DNA of 5,660 bases. Source: Marinagarivorans sp. UBA5870 (GTDB lineage Bacteria > Pseudomonadota > Gammaproteobacteria > Pseudomonadales > Cellvibrionaceae). The stretch's first letter is position 1; the number at the start of each line of letters is the position of its first letter. The stretch is from assembly GCA_002432555.1 (NCBI GenBank), contig DJFO01000086.1:785-6444 (forward strand). The letters are read 5' to 3'. Position numbers and translations under genes: made by a program. This document shows positions 1 to 5,660 of the stretch, one piece after another. Below the pieces are notes generated by a model. That model saw nothing but the letters and a program-made list of their open reading frames with translations, ran no database searches and was not told the origin of the DNA.

Positions 1-20
1 ATATCAAAAATTTTTGATAT
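1..20. repeat. Perfect 20-bp AT-rich palindrome
   Basis: Bases 1-20 equal their own reverse complement, ATATCAAAAA followed by TTTTTGATAT, with 18 of 20 positions A or T. The two arms meet without a spacer, so as RNA it would form only a weak hairpin after losing central pairs to a loop, and no T-run follows it. That fits a DNA-level dimeric operator better than an intrinsic terminator. It lies 147 bases before the first gene of the operon. It touches the window edge, so whether the symmetry extends is unknown; extension past base 20 would require CGATCT just upstream of base 1. The symmetry is certain, the function is not. Confidence 0.6.
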
Positions 21-166
21 AGATCGTCTGGGGTCAATAAGCCCGCCGGTTATGCCAAAATCAGCGCCCTAGCACGGCCGGGTCGATAAAGTTCGAGTAG
101 GATTGTCGGCTTTGCGCCCCGCGTCGTGGTCACCCGTTCATAAAAATAAGAGGTAGGTGTTTAGCA
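21..166 (+). other. Non-coding leader upstream of the operon
   Basis: No open frame of useful length or gene remnant is visible between the palindrome and the first ATG. This is the longest gene-free stretch in the window, which makes it the natural place for the operon promoter. I could not find a -35/-10 pair with both good matches and 16-18 base spacing. Partial matches are TTGATA at 15-20 (inside the palindrome), TTGTCG at 103-108, GATAAA at 85-90 and CATAAA at 139-144, and none pair properly. No riboswitch-like or tRNA-like fold was recognised. Confidence 0.4.
151..159 (+). promoter_or_regulatory. Ribosome binding site for the first GT-C gene
   Basis: Two overlapping purine-rich Shine-Dalgarno-like cores, AGGT (151-154) and AGGTG (155-159), precede the ATG at 167. 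The second leaves 7 bases to the start codon, a good spacing. No in-frame start codon lies close upstream, so this supports the ATG at 167. Confidence 0.6.
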
Positions 167-2026
167 ATGCCAATCGCACATTTCCTAAGGCGCCGGCTGG
201 GTTGGCTCGCCGCACTGCTGGTGCTGCTGGCAGCGGTCCTGCTGACTTTGAGCGCCCGCGTCGAAGTGGGTCAGTTTGAGCTCCGCGACCAACAGGGTCG
301 GCGCGAATCCGTAACGCTTCCGTACCTTGCCCCTGGATGGGGGCCCGGTGTTTATCAGATGGAGGGCTATCTTCAGCTCGGCTGGTTTGCCCCGCGGCGC
401 TACCAAATCATCCCAGACGATCGTTTGATGGAGCTGAAAATCAACGGCGCGGTTGTGGATCTCAGCGCGGTTCCGTCGGACAGCCTGCAAGACGTTTACC
501 AGGGTTTCCACCTGGATCTCAGCGAATATCTAAGGTCGGGCAATAACCACCTGGAATTCACTTTCCGCGAGTTTGGCGGCGAGATGGGGATGGCGGTCAA
601 CCGGAGCATGGGCGATTGGCGGTATCTCGTGGTCCTGGCATTGTGGGGTGGTTTGGTGGCCGCGGTTTTTGTGGCGGTGCTGAGCTTTTTCGGCGTGCGC
701 CGCAGCCACAGTTTCTTCTACTTTGTCATTCTCGTGTCCAGTCTCGTCCGCGGCTGGTACATCATCACCTATAACCCCATCGATCATATTTGGAGCGACC
801 CGGCGCGCCATTGGGAGCAGGGCACGGACCTTCTGCGCATCGATCTGATGGCGCTGACGGATCCGATCGGTTATCAGCTCTATATTGCCGCCTTGGCGAA
901 ATTCACGCTCAAGCTGCCGGCGCTCGTTGCCTACTGCACCATTCTCCTTTCACTGGTGACGCCTTGGGTGTGGTACCGGTTCTTCCGGGAATTGCAAGGC
1001 AACAAAACTCTGGCCCTGGCCGGCTGGGCCTTTTTGAGTGCATCTCCGTCTTGGATGGCGATTTACGGATACTTTATGCAAGAGACGCTGATGTTGCCGC
1101 TGCTGGGCGCGGCGCTCTGGGCGACGTGGCGTTGCCGGCGCAAGAGCAGCACCGGCAGCTTTGCGCTTATGGTGCTGCTGTGGATCGCGGCTGGACTCAC
1201 CCGCGGCATAGCGATTCCCCTCGCTGCGGTCGCCTGCACCTGGCTCTGGCTGGCGCAGGACCAAAAGGTCAAAAAGGCGATTTATTCCTCCCTGGTTCTC
1301 CTGCTCATCATGGGCCCGCTGACCTACCGGGCCTATCAAATCGTCGGCCATTTCGCCCCTCACGGGATGGGCCATTTGAATATGATTTACGCCAAGTCCG
1401 GCAAAAAAGTTATCGAAATCGCGTCGAGCCGCCAGGGCGCAGGCTGGGTGCATATTTTCGGCTCGCCCTCGACCGGTGCCGAACCCTTTAAGCCGTTCAG
1501 CGACTGGAAAACTCAGCGGACCGGCAAAGTGAGGATCAGCGTCGATCTCGGTAAGGGATCCGAGGATTGGCAGAGGGAAGCCGACAAAATCCATATGGGG
1601 TGGCGCGACTATTTGTGGATCAAAAAAGAAAATTTAATCTTCCTGTTCTTTTCCGAATCTTGGCCGGACGTCAACCTCGCGCGCACCGTGGACGTGGTCG
1701 GCTGGTGGCTGCGCTGGTTGTGGGCCCCGCTCACCCTAGCGCTGGTGGTGGGAATGCTCTGGCATCACAAAAAATTTCGCGGCCACTGGCTCCTGCCTTC
1801 TATTCTTACTGCATGGTTTGTGGTACAGGGCCTTATGCTCATTTCCATCAATGAAGGGCGCTATCGCAAACCGTTTGAAGGGCTGGCGGTCGCCCAGTTG
1901 GTGTTGTGGCTGGCGGTGATCCGCGGGGCCGCTCGCCCGGCCGCGCCGACCCATCACTGGTTGCAGGAACTGACGGCGTCGGTCGCTCGTCTGCGCCCGC
2001 GCAAAAAAATCGAATCGGAGCAATAA
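167..2026 (+). CDS. GT-C-type membrane glycosyltransferase with beta-rich exported domain
   Basis: A 619-residue polytopic membrane protein, likely a lipid-phosphate-sugar-dependent glycosyltransferase working on the outer face of the inner membrane. A first helix (about 12-29) is preceded by an RRR cluster (8-10), which suggests the N-terminus is cytoplasmic. Residues about 30-150 form a soluble, beta-rich exported segment whose pattern (DDRLMELKINGAVVDL at 84-99, then HLDLSEYLRSGNNHLEF at 115-131) resembles the jelly-roll sugar-binding domains of GH2-like enzymes. Multiple helices follow from about 152. An acidic loop after the third helix, with D206 and D211 (IDHIWSDPARHW), sits where GT-C enzymes usually carry catalytic acids. 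A second large loop spans about 390-485, and NEGRYRKPFEGL (562-573) resembles the conserved C-terminal GRYR-P motif of PMT_2/ArnT-like proteins. It leads the operon, 6 bases before a GtrB-type gene, so it may use that lipid-linked sugar. Family-level call only; sugar and acceptor are unknown. An alternative is a non-catalytic membrane protein with a GT-C fold. Confidence 0.72.
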   Translation: MPIAHFLRRRLGWLAALLVLLAAVLLTLSARVEVGQFELRDQQGRRESVTLPYLAPGWGPGVYQMEGYLQLGWFAPRRYQIIPDDRLMELKINGAVVDLSAVPSDSLQDVYQGFHLDLSEYLRSGNNHLEFTFREFGGEMGMAVNRSMGDWRYLVVLALWGGLVAAVFVAVLSFFGVRRSHSFFYFVILVSSLVRGWYIITYNPIDHIWSDPARHWEQGTDLLRIDLMALTDPIGYQLYIAALAKFTLKLPALVAYCTILLSLVTPWVWYRFFRELQGNKTLALAGWAFLSASPSWMAIYGYFMQETLMLPLLGAALWATWRCRRKSSTGSFALMVLLWIAAGLTRGIAIPLAAVACTWLWLAQDQKVKKAIYSSLVLLLIMGPLTYRAYQIVGHFAPHGMGHLNMIYAKSGKKVIEIASSRQGAGWVHIFGSPSTGAEPFKPFSDWKTQRTGKVRISVDLGKGSEDWQREADKIHMGWRDYLWIKKENLIFLFFSESWPDVNLARTVDVVGWWLRWLWAPLTLALVVGMLWHHKKFRGHWLLPSILTAWFVVQGLMLISINEGRYRKPFEGLAVAQLVLWLAVIRGAARPAAPTHHWLQELTASVARLRPRKKIESEQ

Positions 2027-2032
2027 AGCCAC

Positions 2033-2983
2033 ATGCAGAGCAAACAGCGGATTTCCATAGTGGTGCCTATGTATAACGAGGAGGAAGTGTTCCACACCTT
2101 ATTCACGGTGTTGGACGAGACCTTGGCGCAACTGGATGTCGACTACGAGGTGATTTGTGTGGATGACGGTTCCAAGGACCGCACGCGCCAACTCTTGATG
2201 GCGAAGACCCAGCAGGATGCGCGGGTCAAGGCGGTGCTGCTATCGCGCAATTTCGGTAAAGAGGCCGCCATGACTGCGGCGATCGACTATGCCAGTGGCG
2301 ACGCTGTAATTCCAATAGACGCCGATCTGCAGGATCCGCCTGAACTGATTGGAAAGATGGTGGAGAAGTGGCGAGAGGGATTCGATGTGGTCTACGCCAA
2401 GCGCGTATCCCGTACGACCGACACGCGCATGAAGCGCAATACCGCCGGTTTGTTTTATCGCATCTTCAATATGCTGAGCGAAATCCCGATTCCGGAAAAC
2501 GTCGGGGACTATCGTTTGATGGACCGGCGCGTCGTGGACGCGATCAAGCGGTTACCGGAAAAAGACCGGTTTATGAAAGGCCTGTTCTGTTGGCCGGGTT
2601 TCAGCAGCACCTCTGTCGAATTTGAACGCCCTGAGCGAGCCGAAGGCCAAACCAAATTCAACTATTGGAAACTCTGGAATTTCGCCCTCAACGGTATTAC
2701 ATCTTTTAGCAGTTTTCCGGTGCGCATAGGTGTATATCTGGGGTTGATCGTTTCGGCCGTGGCGTTTCTCTATGGCATAGCAGTAGTGTTGAAGACCCTT
2801 ATCACCGGAGTGGACGTCCCTGGTTACGCATCTCTGTTGGTGGTGGTGTTATTTTTGGGAGGTGTACAACTGTTTTTTCTTGGTCTTCTGGGAGAATATA
2901 TCGGACGCATCTACAAGGAAGTCAAAAACCGGCCCATCTATATGGTGGACAAAGCCCTCGGGTTCCATGAGACTCGGCCGTGA
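2033..2983 (+). CDS. GT2 polyisoprenyl-phosphate glycosyltransferase (GtrB/ArnC/DPM1-like)
   Basis: A 316-residue enzyme predicted to transfer a sugar from a nucleotide donor to undecaprenyl phosphate at the cytoplasmic face of the inner membrane. The GT-A domain shows the expected order of motifs: VVPMYNEEE (10-18), VDDGSKDRT (43-51), SRNFGKEAAM (71-80), the metal-binding DxD as D96-A-D98 followed by LQDPPE (99-104), and GDYRLMDRR (158-166) with RFMKGL (179-184). Two membrane helices (about 229-253 and 266-290) and the signature GEYIGRIYKEVKNRPIY (287-303) complete the GtrB/ArnC layout, at the usual family length of 310-330. No key motif is missing, so it should be active. It starts 6 bases after the preceding stop; a GGAG at 2017-2020 inside the upstream gene is a somewhat distant ribosome site, suggesting coupled translation. 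The last 4 bases overlap the GtrA gene. The transferred sugar (glucose, mannose, GlcNAc or aminoarabinose-type) cannot be decided from the sequence. Confidence 0.93.
   Translation: MQSKQRISIVVPMYNEEEVFHTLFTVLDETLAQLDVDYEVICVDDGSKDRTRQLLMAKTQQDARVKAVLLSRNFGKEAAMTAAIDYASGDAVIPIDADLQDPPELIGKMVEKWREGFDVVYAKRVSRTTDTRMKRNTAGLFYRIFNMLSEIPIPENVGDYRLMDRRVVDAIKRLPEKDRFMKGLFCWPGFSSTSVEFERPERAEGQTKFNYWKLWNFALNGITSFSSFPVRIGVYLGLIVSAVAFLYGIAVVLKTLITGVDVPGYASLLVVVLFLGGVQLFFLGLLGEYIGRIYKEVKNRPIYMVDKALGFHETRP
2980..2983 (+). promoter_or_regulatory. GTGA stop-start overlap coupling gtrB-like and gtrA-like genes
   Basis: The GTG start of the GtrA-like gene overlaps the TGA stop of the GT2 gene by 4 bases. No strong Shine-Dalgarno precedes the GTG, so initiation probably depends on ribosomes terminating at the TGA. 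This would keep the two products in proportion. Confidence 0.7.
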
Positions 2984-3345
2984 GAGAAGTCGTTGTTTTT
3001 GGCGTGGTCGGCGTAGCCGCCACCCTCGTGCACTATTTCAGCGCGATTCTCGCCATCGAGGTGCTCGGGCTCAATGTTTTAGTGGCCAATATGGTGGCCT
3101 ATTGCGTTGCGGTGGGCGTGTCGTTTTTTGGGCATTCGCTGCTGACGTTCCGGGCGACGCTGACGCATGAGCGCCTGGTGAAATTCGTAGCTGTGTCCCT
3201 TTCGGCGCTCGCCGTCAGCCAGGCGCTACTCTGGTTGCTGACGAAAATAGACGTGTTCGGGCATCGGGTTAATATGCTGGCGGTAGTGTGCGTGGTGCCT
3301 TGTTACACCTATCTACTGAATAAGTTCTGGGTGTATCGGACCTGA
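2980..3345 (+). CDS. GtrA-family small membrane protein (putative lipid-sugar flippase)
   Basis: A 121-residue protein with four predicted membrane helices (about 4-22, 29-50, 66-87 and 95-113), the standard size and shape of the GtrA family. The N-terminal FGVVGVAATLVH (7-18) and C-terminal YLLNKFWVYR (111-120) match the family pattern; SFFGHSLLTF (48-57) sits where many members have an N-R-x-x-T-F-type motif. GtrA proteins are thought to help translocate undecaprenyl-phosphate-linked sugars, though direct biochemical proof is limited. The start is GTG at 2980; an in-frame TGA at 2968-2970 and the absence of another start between leave this as the only long-form choice. GTGA is shared with the stop of the GT2 gene, a sign of translational coupling, and the GtrB-GtrA pairing supports both calls. 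It is followed by a 43-base gap. Confidence 0.9.
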   Translation: MREVVVFGVVGVAATLVHYFSAILAIEVLGLNVLVANMVAYCVAVGVSFFGHSLLTFRATLTHERLVKFVAVSLSALAVSQALLWLLTKIDVFGHRVNMLAVVCVVPCYTYLLNKFWVYRT

Positions 3346-3388
3346 TCGCCCTCACGTTACTGACATAATAAAAAACGCGGATATCGAG
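3346..3388 (+). other. Short intergenic gap before the second GT-C-like gene
   Basis: This 43-base gap is the largest inside the operon. It contains an A/T-rich stretch (ataataaaaaa, 3365-3375) and a weak GGA (3379-3381) 7 bases before the ATG at 3389. No stem-loop followed by a T-run is present, so readthrough from upstream is expected. The A/T-rich stretch could be part of a weak internal promoter, but no matching -35 element is convincing. Confidence 0.4.
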
Positions 3389-5014
3389 ATGTTCAGCGGA
3401 TTTACAACCTCTGTCGACTTCAGACAGAAATTGGAAGCATTGGCCGTGCGCCACGCCCTGTCAACGTGGCTGTATTGGGCGGCATTTGCCGCCTTGAGCG
3501 TAAAGTTGCTGTTGCCGATTTGGTCGCTCACTTACTTGCCTCTCGGGGACCTCCCCGACCACGCCGGCCAAATCAAAGTGATCATGAATTTTCAGGAATA
3601 CGAAGGCCGATACATTGTCAATTGGTTCACTCCGTATCTCGTCGCCTATGGCATTACCTTACTCTTTGCCACTGTTTTTCCCTTAACCGTTGCCGTCAAA
3701 CTGACACTGAGCTTGGCTGTCCTCGCCTTCCCTGTCGCGGGTTTGCTGCTTGTGCGGGCACTCAAGGGCGACCGTTTTTGGGTGCTGATCACCTTTCCGG
3801 TAGGCTATAGCTTCTCATTCTACTGGGGTTTTTTCAGCTTTATCGTGGGAGCCTCGGTCGCACTCTTTTTCATTGTCTTTGCTGTGCACTACGCGAAACG
3901 CGACCGGCTGGACCTGCCGCATTATCTGTTAGCTGCTCTCTTTTCACTCGTTCTGTTCTTTGCTCACGCGCTTGTATGGTTGACTGCGGTGGGAGTAGCT
4001 TGCCTGATTATTTACATCTACAACGATTTAAGAACCAGCGTACGCAAAGCATCGGCGTTTCTGCTCATAATTCCAATTGTCGTCTATTGGTCCGCGGTCA
4101 CCGGTCAAAGTGGGCCATCAACAATAGGCGACGGGTATTATGTCGAGCATTACGCGCAGCGCATCACGCATGAAATCGGATATATTCTCGATCAGTTCCA
4201 TGATCGCTCAGTTAAGGATGAACATAGCCAGCGAGTGAAGGAATTCCTCAGCTTTTCGATCGGTCAGCCGGCTTTATGGGATTATATTTTACTCGCTGTA
4301 TTTCTCCTGATTTGGCCGTTGCTGCTCGGGTCGAAACTCACCTTCGATTGGCGACGCTGGCTGCCGGTAGGCGGGATTTTTTTTCTGTTCATGGTAACCC
4401 CTTACTGGATATTCGACACCGCCTACGTTTATTTTCGCTTTTCGGTTTTCCTGCTTCCGTTGAGTTTGTTCCTGTACAACCCCCAGAGGGATAATCCGGA
4501 CGCGACCGCCACCGCGGGGCTTCCGATCCGCCGCCCGGCGGCTTTGCTTGCTGGCTTCTGTGTCGTATGGTCCATACTGGGAACCCACCAGAAGATTTTT
4601 GCATCCTTCGCGGAAAACGACAGTTCTTTTAAGAAAATTCTAGAGAGCATGGAGCCCCGCAAAAAGGTGTTGGCTTTAATTTTGGATGCCGACTCGGCGC
4701 TGAAATACAGCCCCGCCTATATGCACTTTGGCAGCTGGTATCAAGCCGAGAAGTTAGGAGAGGTCGTTTTCAGCTTTGCGGTGGATCCTGTCGCGCATGG
4801 AGTGCCTCTGCGCTATATTGCCGGTAGTATTCCCTACCCGAATCCTTGGAATCCGGGCGAGTTCAACTGGCGGCGACACAAAGGAGCCGACTACGATTAT
4901 TTCCTCGTGCGTGCCAAGGATCATCAACACAATCTCTTTTCTCACGCAGACGGTGGCGTTATCCAGTTGGCGCACCATGGCAAGTGGTATTTGTACGGAA
5001 GACAGGGTAAGTAA
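3389..5014 (+). CDS. Polytopic GT-C-like membrane protein with soluble C-terminal domain
   Basis: A 541-residue membrane protein that I do not recognise by name. It has about 11-12 hydrophobic segments between residues 26 and 399. The first loop contains LPLGDLPDHAGQI (50-62), with D54, D57 and H58 just after helix 1, the place where GT-C glycosyltransferases carry their catalytic acid. A polar loop (about 240-297) interrupts the helices. The C-terminal part (about 400-541) is soluble, with a D-A-D at 434-436, aromatic-rich PYPNPWNPGEFNW (482-494) and an ending YDYFLVRAKD...GKWYLYGR. Its side of the membrane is uncertain by eye, but periplasmic would suit an acceptor-handling role. It shows no clear sequence resemblance to the first GT-C-like gene of the operon and lacks its jelly-roll domain. 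The ATG at 3389 has a weak GGA 7 bases upstream. The next gene starts on the base after its stop. A role in transferring a lipid-linked sugar is inferred from topology and neighbours; it could also be a glycan-export or assembly partner. Confidence 0.68.
   Translation: MFSGFTTSVDFRQKLEALAVRHALSTWLYWAAFAALSVKLLLPIWSLTYLPLGDLPDHAGQIKVIMNFQEYEGRYIVNWFTPYLVAYGITLLFATVFPLTVAVKLTLSLAVLAFPVAGLLLVRALKGDRFWVLITFPVGYSFSFYWGFFSFIVGASVALFFIVFAVHYAKRDRLDLPHYLLAALFSLVLFFAHALVWLTAVGVACLIIYIYNDLRTSVRKASAFLLIIPIVVYWSAVTGQSGPSTIGDGYYVEHYAQRITHEIGYILDQFHDRSVKDEHSQRVKEFLSFSIGQPALWDYILLAVFLLIWPLLLGSKLTFDWRRWLPVGGIFFLFMVTPYWIFDTAYVYFRFSVFLLPLSLFLYNPQRDNPDATATAGLPIRRPAALLAGFCVVWSILGTHQKIFASFAENDSSFKKILESMEPRKKVLALILDADSALKYSPAYMHFGSWYQAEKLGEVVFSFAVDPVAHGVPLRYIAGSIPYPNPWNPGEFNWRRHKGADYDYFLVRAKDHQHNLFSHADGGVIQLAHHGKWYLYGRQGK
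5004..5007 (+). promoter_or_regulatory. Ribosome binding site inside the end of the preceding gene
   Basis: AGGG at 5004-5007 lies 7 bases before the ATG at 5015 and within the last codons of the upstream gene. It decides the start of the HAD-UbiA gene, because the ATG directly follows the TAA stop (5012-5014) with no spacer, and it leaves 16 residues before the catalytic DLDGTL motif. Confidence 0.65.
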
Positions 5015-5660
5015 ATGTCGGGCACATTGGCTGTAAATGAGAGTGAGATACCGCTTGTCGTAGACTTGGACGGGACCTTGTCCCGAGCCGATCTTCTCTA
5101 TGAAATTGCCATCCTATTTTTTCGCCAGCGCCCTTTGTTGGGCGTGTTTCTGTTGGCAGCGTGGCTGATTAAGGGAAAAAGTTATCTCAAGACCCGGTTG
5201 GCCCGGTGCATAGAAATGGACGTGAGCGTGCTTCCCTATCGGCAAGACGTGCTCGCACTGATCCGCATGGAAAAGTCTAAAGGGCGGCAGATAGTGCTGG
5301 CGACGGCAACGCACCAACTGATTGCCAGCAAGATCGCTGAACATTTAGGCATCTTCGATCTCGTCCTGGCCACTGAAGAGCATTTGAATCTGTCGGCTGA
5401 GCGCAAGGAGAAGGTGTTAGTTGATTTATATGGGCTCGGCAACTTCGATTACATAGGAAACTCCACGGACGATCTCAAGGTGTGGCGCTCTTGTCGTCGT
5501 GCGATGCTGGTGAGTCGGTCGCGGAAGTTGATCGCCAGGGCTAGTGAAATCGCCGATGTAACGGCGGTCTATCCGGTGGACAGAGCCACGCTTCGGCAGC
5601 TGCTTCAGGCTCTGCGCGTACATCAGTGGATGAAAAATTCCCTGCTGTTCGTTCCATTAC
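5015..5660 (+). CDS. HAD phosphatase-UbiA prenyltransferase fusion, 3' end beyond window
   Basis: The first 215 codons of a longer gene, open to the window edge. Residues about 14-165 form a HAD-type phosphatase domain: motif I DLDGTL (17-22, nucleophile D17 and acid D19), a helical cap (about 26-75), motif II LATAT (95-99), a motif III lysine near K131 or K133, and motif IV GNSTDD (148-153), where N149 replaces the first Asp of the usual GDSxxD while D153 is kept. Near the edge RVHQWMKNSLLFVPL (201-215) is the typical opening of UbiA-family polyprenyltransferases of the decaprenyl-phosphate phosphoribosyltransferase group. HAD-UbiA fusions are known in Gram-negative bacteria. The expected job is to join phosphoribosyl diphosphate to undecaprenyl phosphate and remove the 5-phosphate, as separate proteins (Rv3806c and a phosphatase) do in mycobacterial arabinan precursor synthesis. 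The UbiA catalytic Asp-rich motifs lie beyond the window, so activity and substrate are inferred. Confidence 0.85.
   Translation, partial: MSGTLAVNESEIPLVVDLDGTLSRADLLYEIAILFFRQRPLLGVFLLAAWLIKGKSYLKTRLARCIEMDVSVLPYRQDVLALIRMEKSKGRQIVLATATHQLIASKIAEHLGIFDLVLATEEHLNLSAERKEKVLVDLYGLGNFDYIGNSTDDLKVWRSCRRAMLVSRSRKLIARASEIADVTAVYPVDRATLRQLLQALRVHQWMKNSLLFVPL

Noticed and set aside
790..1491. A 233-codon open frame on the + strand inside the first GT-C gene
   Set aside because: It lies wholly within a well-supported membrane-protein gene in another frame, and its Arg/Pro/Gly/His-rich translation is typical of a shadow frame in GC-rich DNA.
950..1594. A 214-codon open frame on the - strand
   Set aside because: It is antisense to the first GT-C gene, its product is rich in Arg, Gln and Pro with no recognisable domain, and it has no plausible ribosome site that I can see.
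2862..3170. A 102-codon + strand frame spanning the GT2-GtrA junction
   Set aside because: It overlaps two confidently assigned genes in a different frame and its translation shows no family pattern; the GtrA frame across the same bases has clear motifs.
3544..3557. Stem-loop CGGGGA-CC-TCCCCG
   Set aside because: It falls inside codons for the LGDLPDH motif, has a 2-base loop and no T-run, so it is neither a credible terminator nor a likely regulatory site.
4528..4541. GC-rich inverted repeat CCGCCG-CC-CGGCGG
   Set aside because: It is within the coding sequence of the second GT-C-like gene (Arg/Pro/Ala codons) and the T-containing bases after it are not a continuous run, so a terminator is unlikely.
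5114..5623. Three overlapping - strand frames near the window end
   Set aside because: All are antisense to the HAD-UbiA frame, which has intact catalytic motifs; their products show no domain pattern.
1..5660. CRISPR array, transposon ends, tRNA or rRNA
   Set aside because: No regularly spaced direct repeats, transposase-like frame, flanking inverted repeats or cloverleaf-like fold were seen on either strand.

Overview
The window is a compact, single-strand block of cell-envelope glycosylation genes. It was read by eye and from translations only; no database search was run. Five genes all run on the + strand: four are complete and the last is cut by the window edge. Moderately GC-rich coding sequence, Shine-Dalgarno initiation, a GTG start, GtrB/GtrA-type undecaprenyl-phosphate sugar machinery and a HAD-UbiA fusion suggest a Gram-negative bacterium, probably a proteobacterium. 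I cannot name a genus.

Layout. Positions 1-166 are a non-coding leader that begins with a perfect 20-bp AT-rich palindrome and carries a ribosome binding site just before the first gene. Then come: a 619-residue polytopic membrane protein with a glycosyltransferase GT-C fold pattern and a beta-rich, carbohydrate-binding-like domain in its first exported loop (167-2026); a GT2 polyisoprenyl-phosphate glycosyltransferase of the GtrB/ArnC/DPM1 type (2033-2983); a small four-helix GtrA-family protein that overlaps it by 4 bases (2980-3345); a second, different polytopic GT-C-like protein with a soluble C-terminal domain (3389-5014); and, starting on the base after that stop codon, a HAD-phosphatase domain running into the start of a UbiA-type prenyltransferase (5015 to beyond 5660). 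Gaps between genes are 6, -4, 43 and 0 bases, with no convincing internal terminator, so this looks like one operon.

How the genes may work together (inference). The GT2 enzyme would load a sugar onto undecaprenyl phosphate in the cytoplasm. GtrA would help present or flip the lipid-sugar to the periplasm. One or both GT-C proteins would move the sugar from the lipid to a surface acceptor, as in phage and chromosomal gtrA-gtrB-gtr(type) O-antigen modification clusters. The HAD-UbiA protein resembles polyprenyl-phosphate phosphoribosyltransferases, with a fused phosphatase that could remove the 5-phosphate. That would give a second lipid-linked donor (ribofuranose, or arabinofuranose if DprE1/DprE2-like epimerase genes follow downstream). 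Two predicted donors and two different GT-C proteins make a two-sugar envelope modification locus the most attractive reading, but the sugars and the acceptor cannot be read from this sequence.
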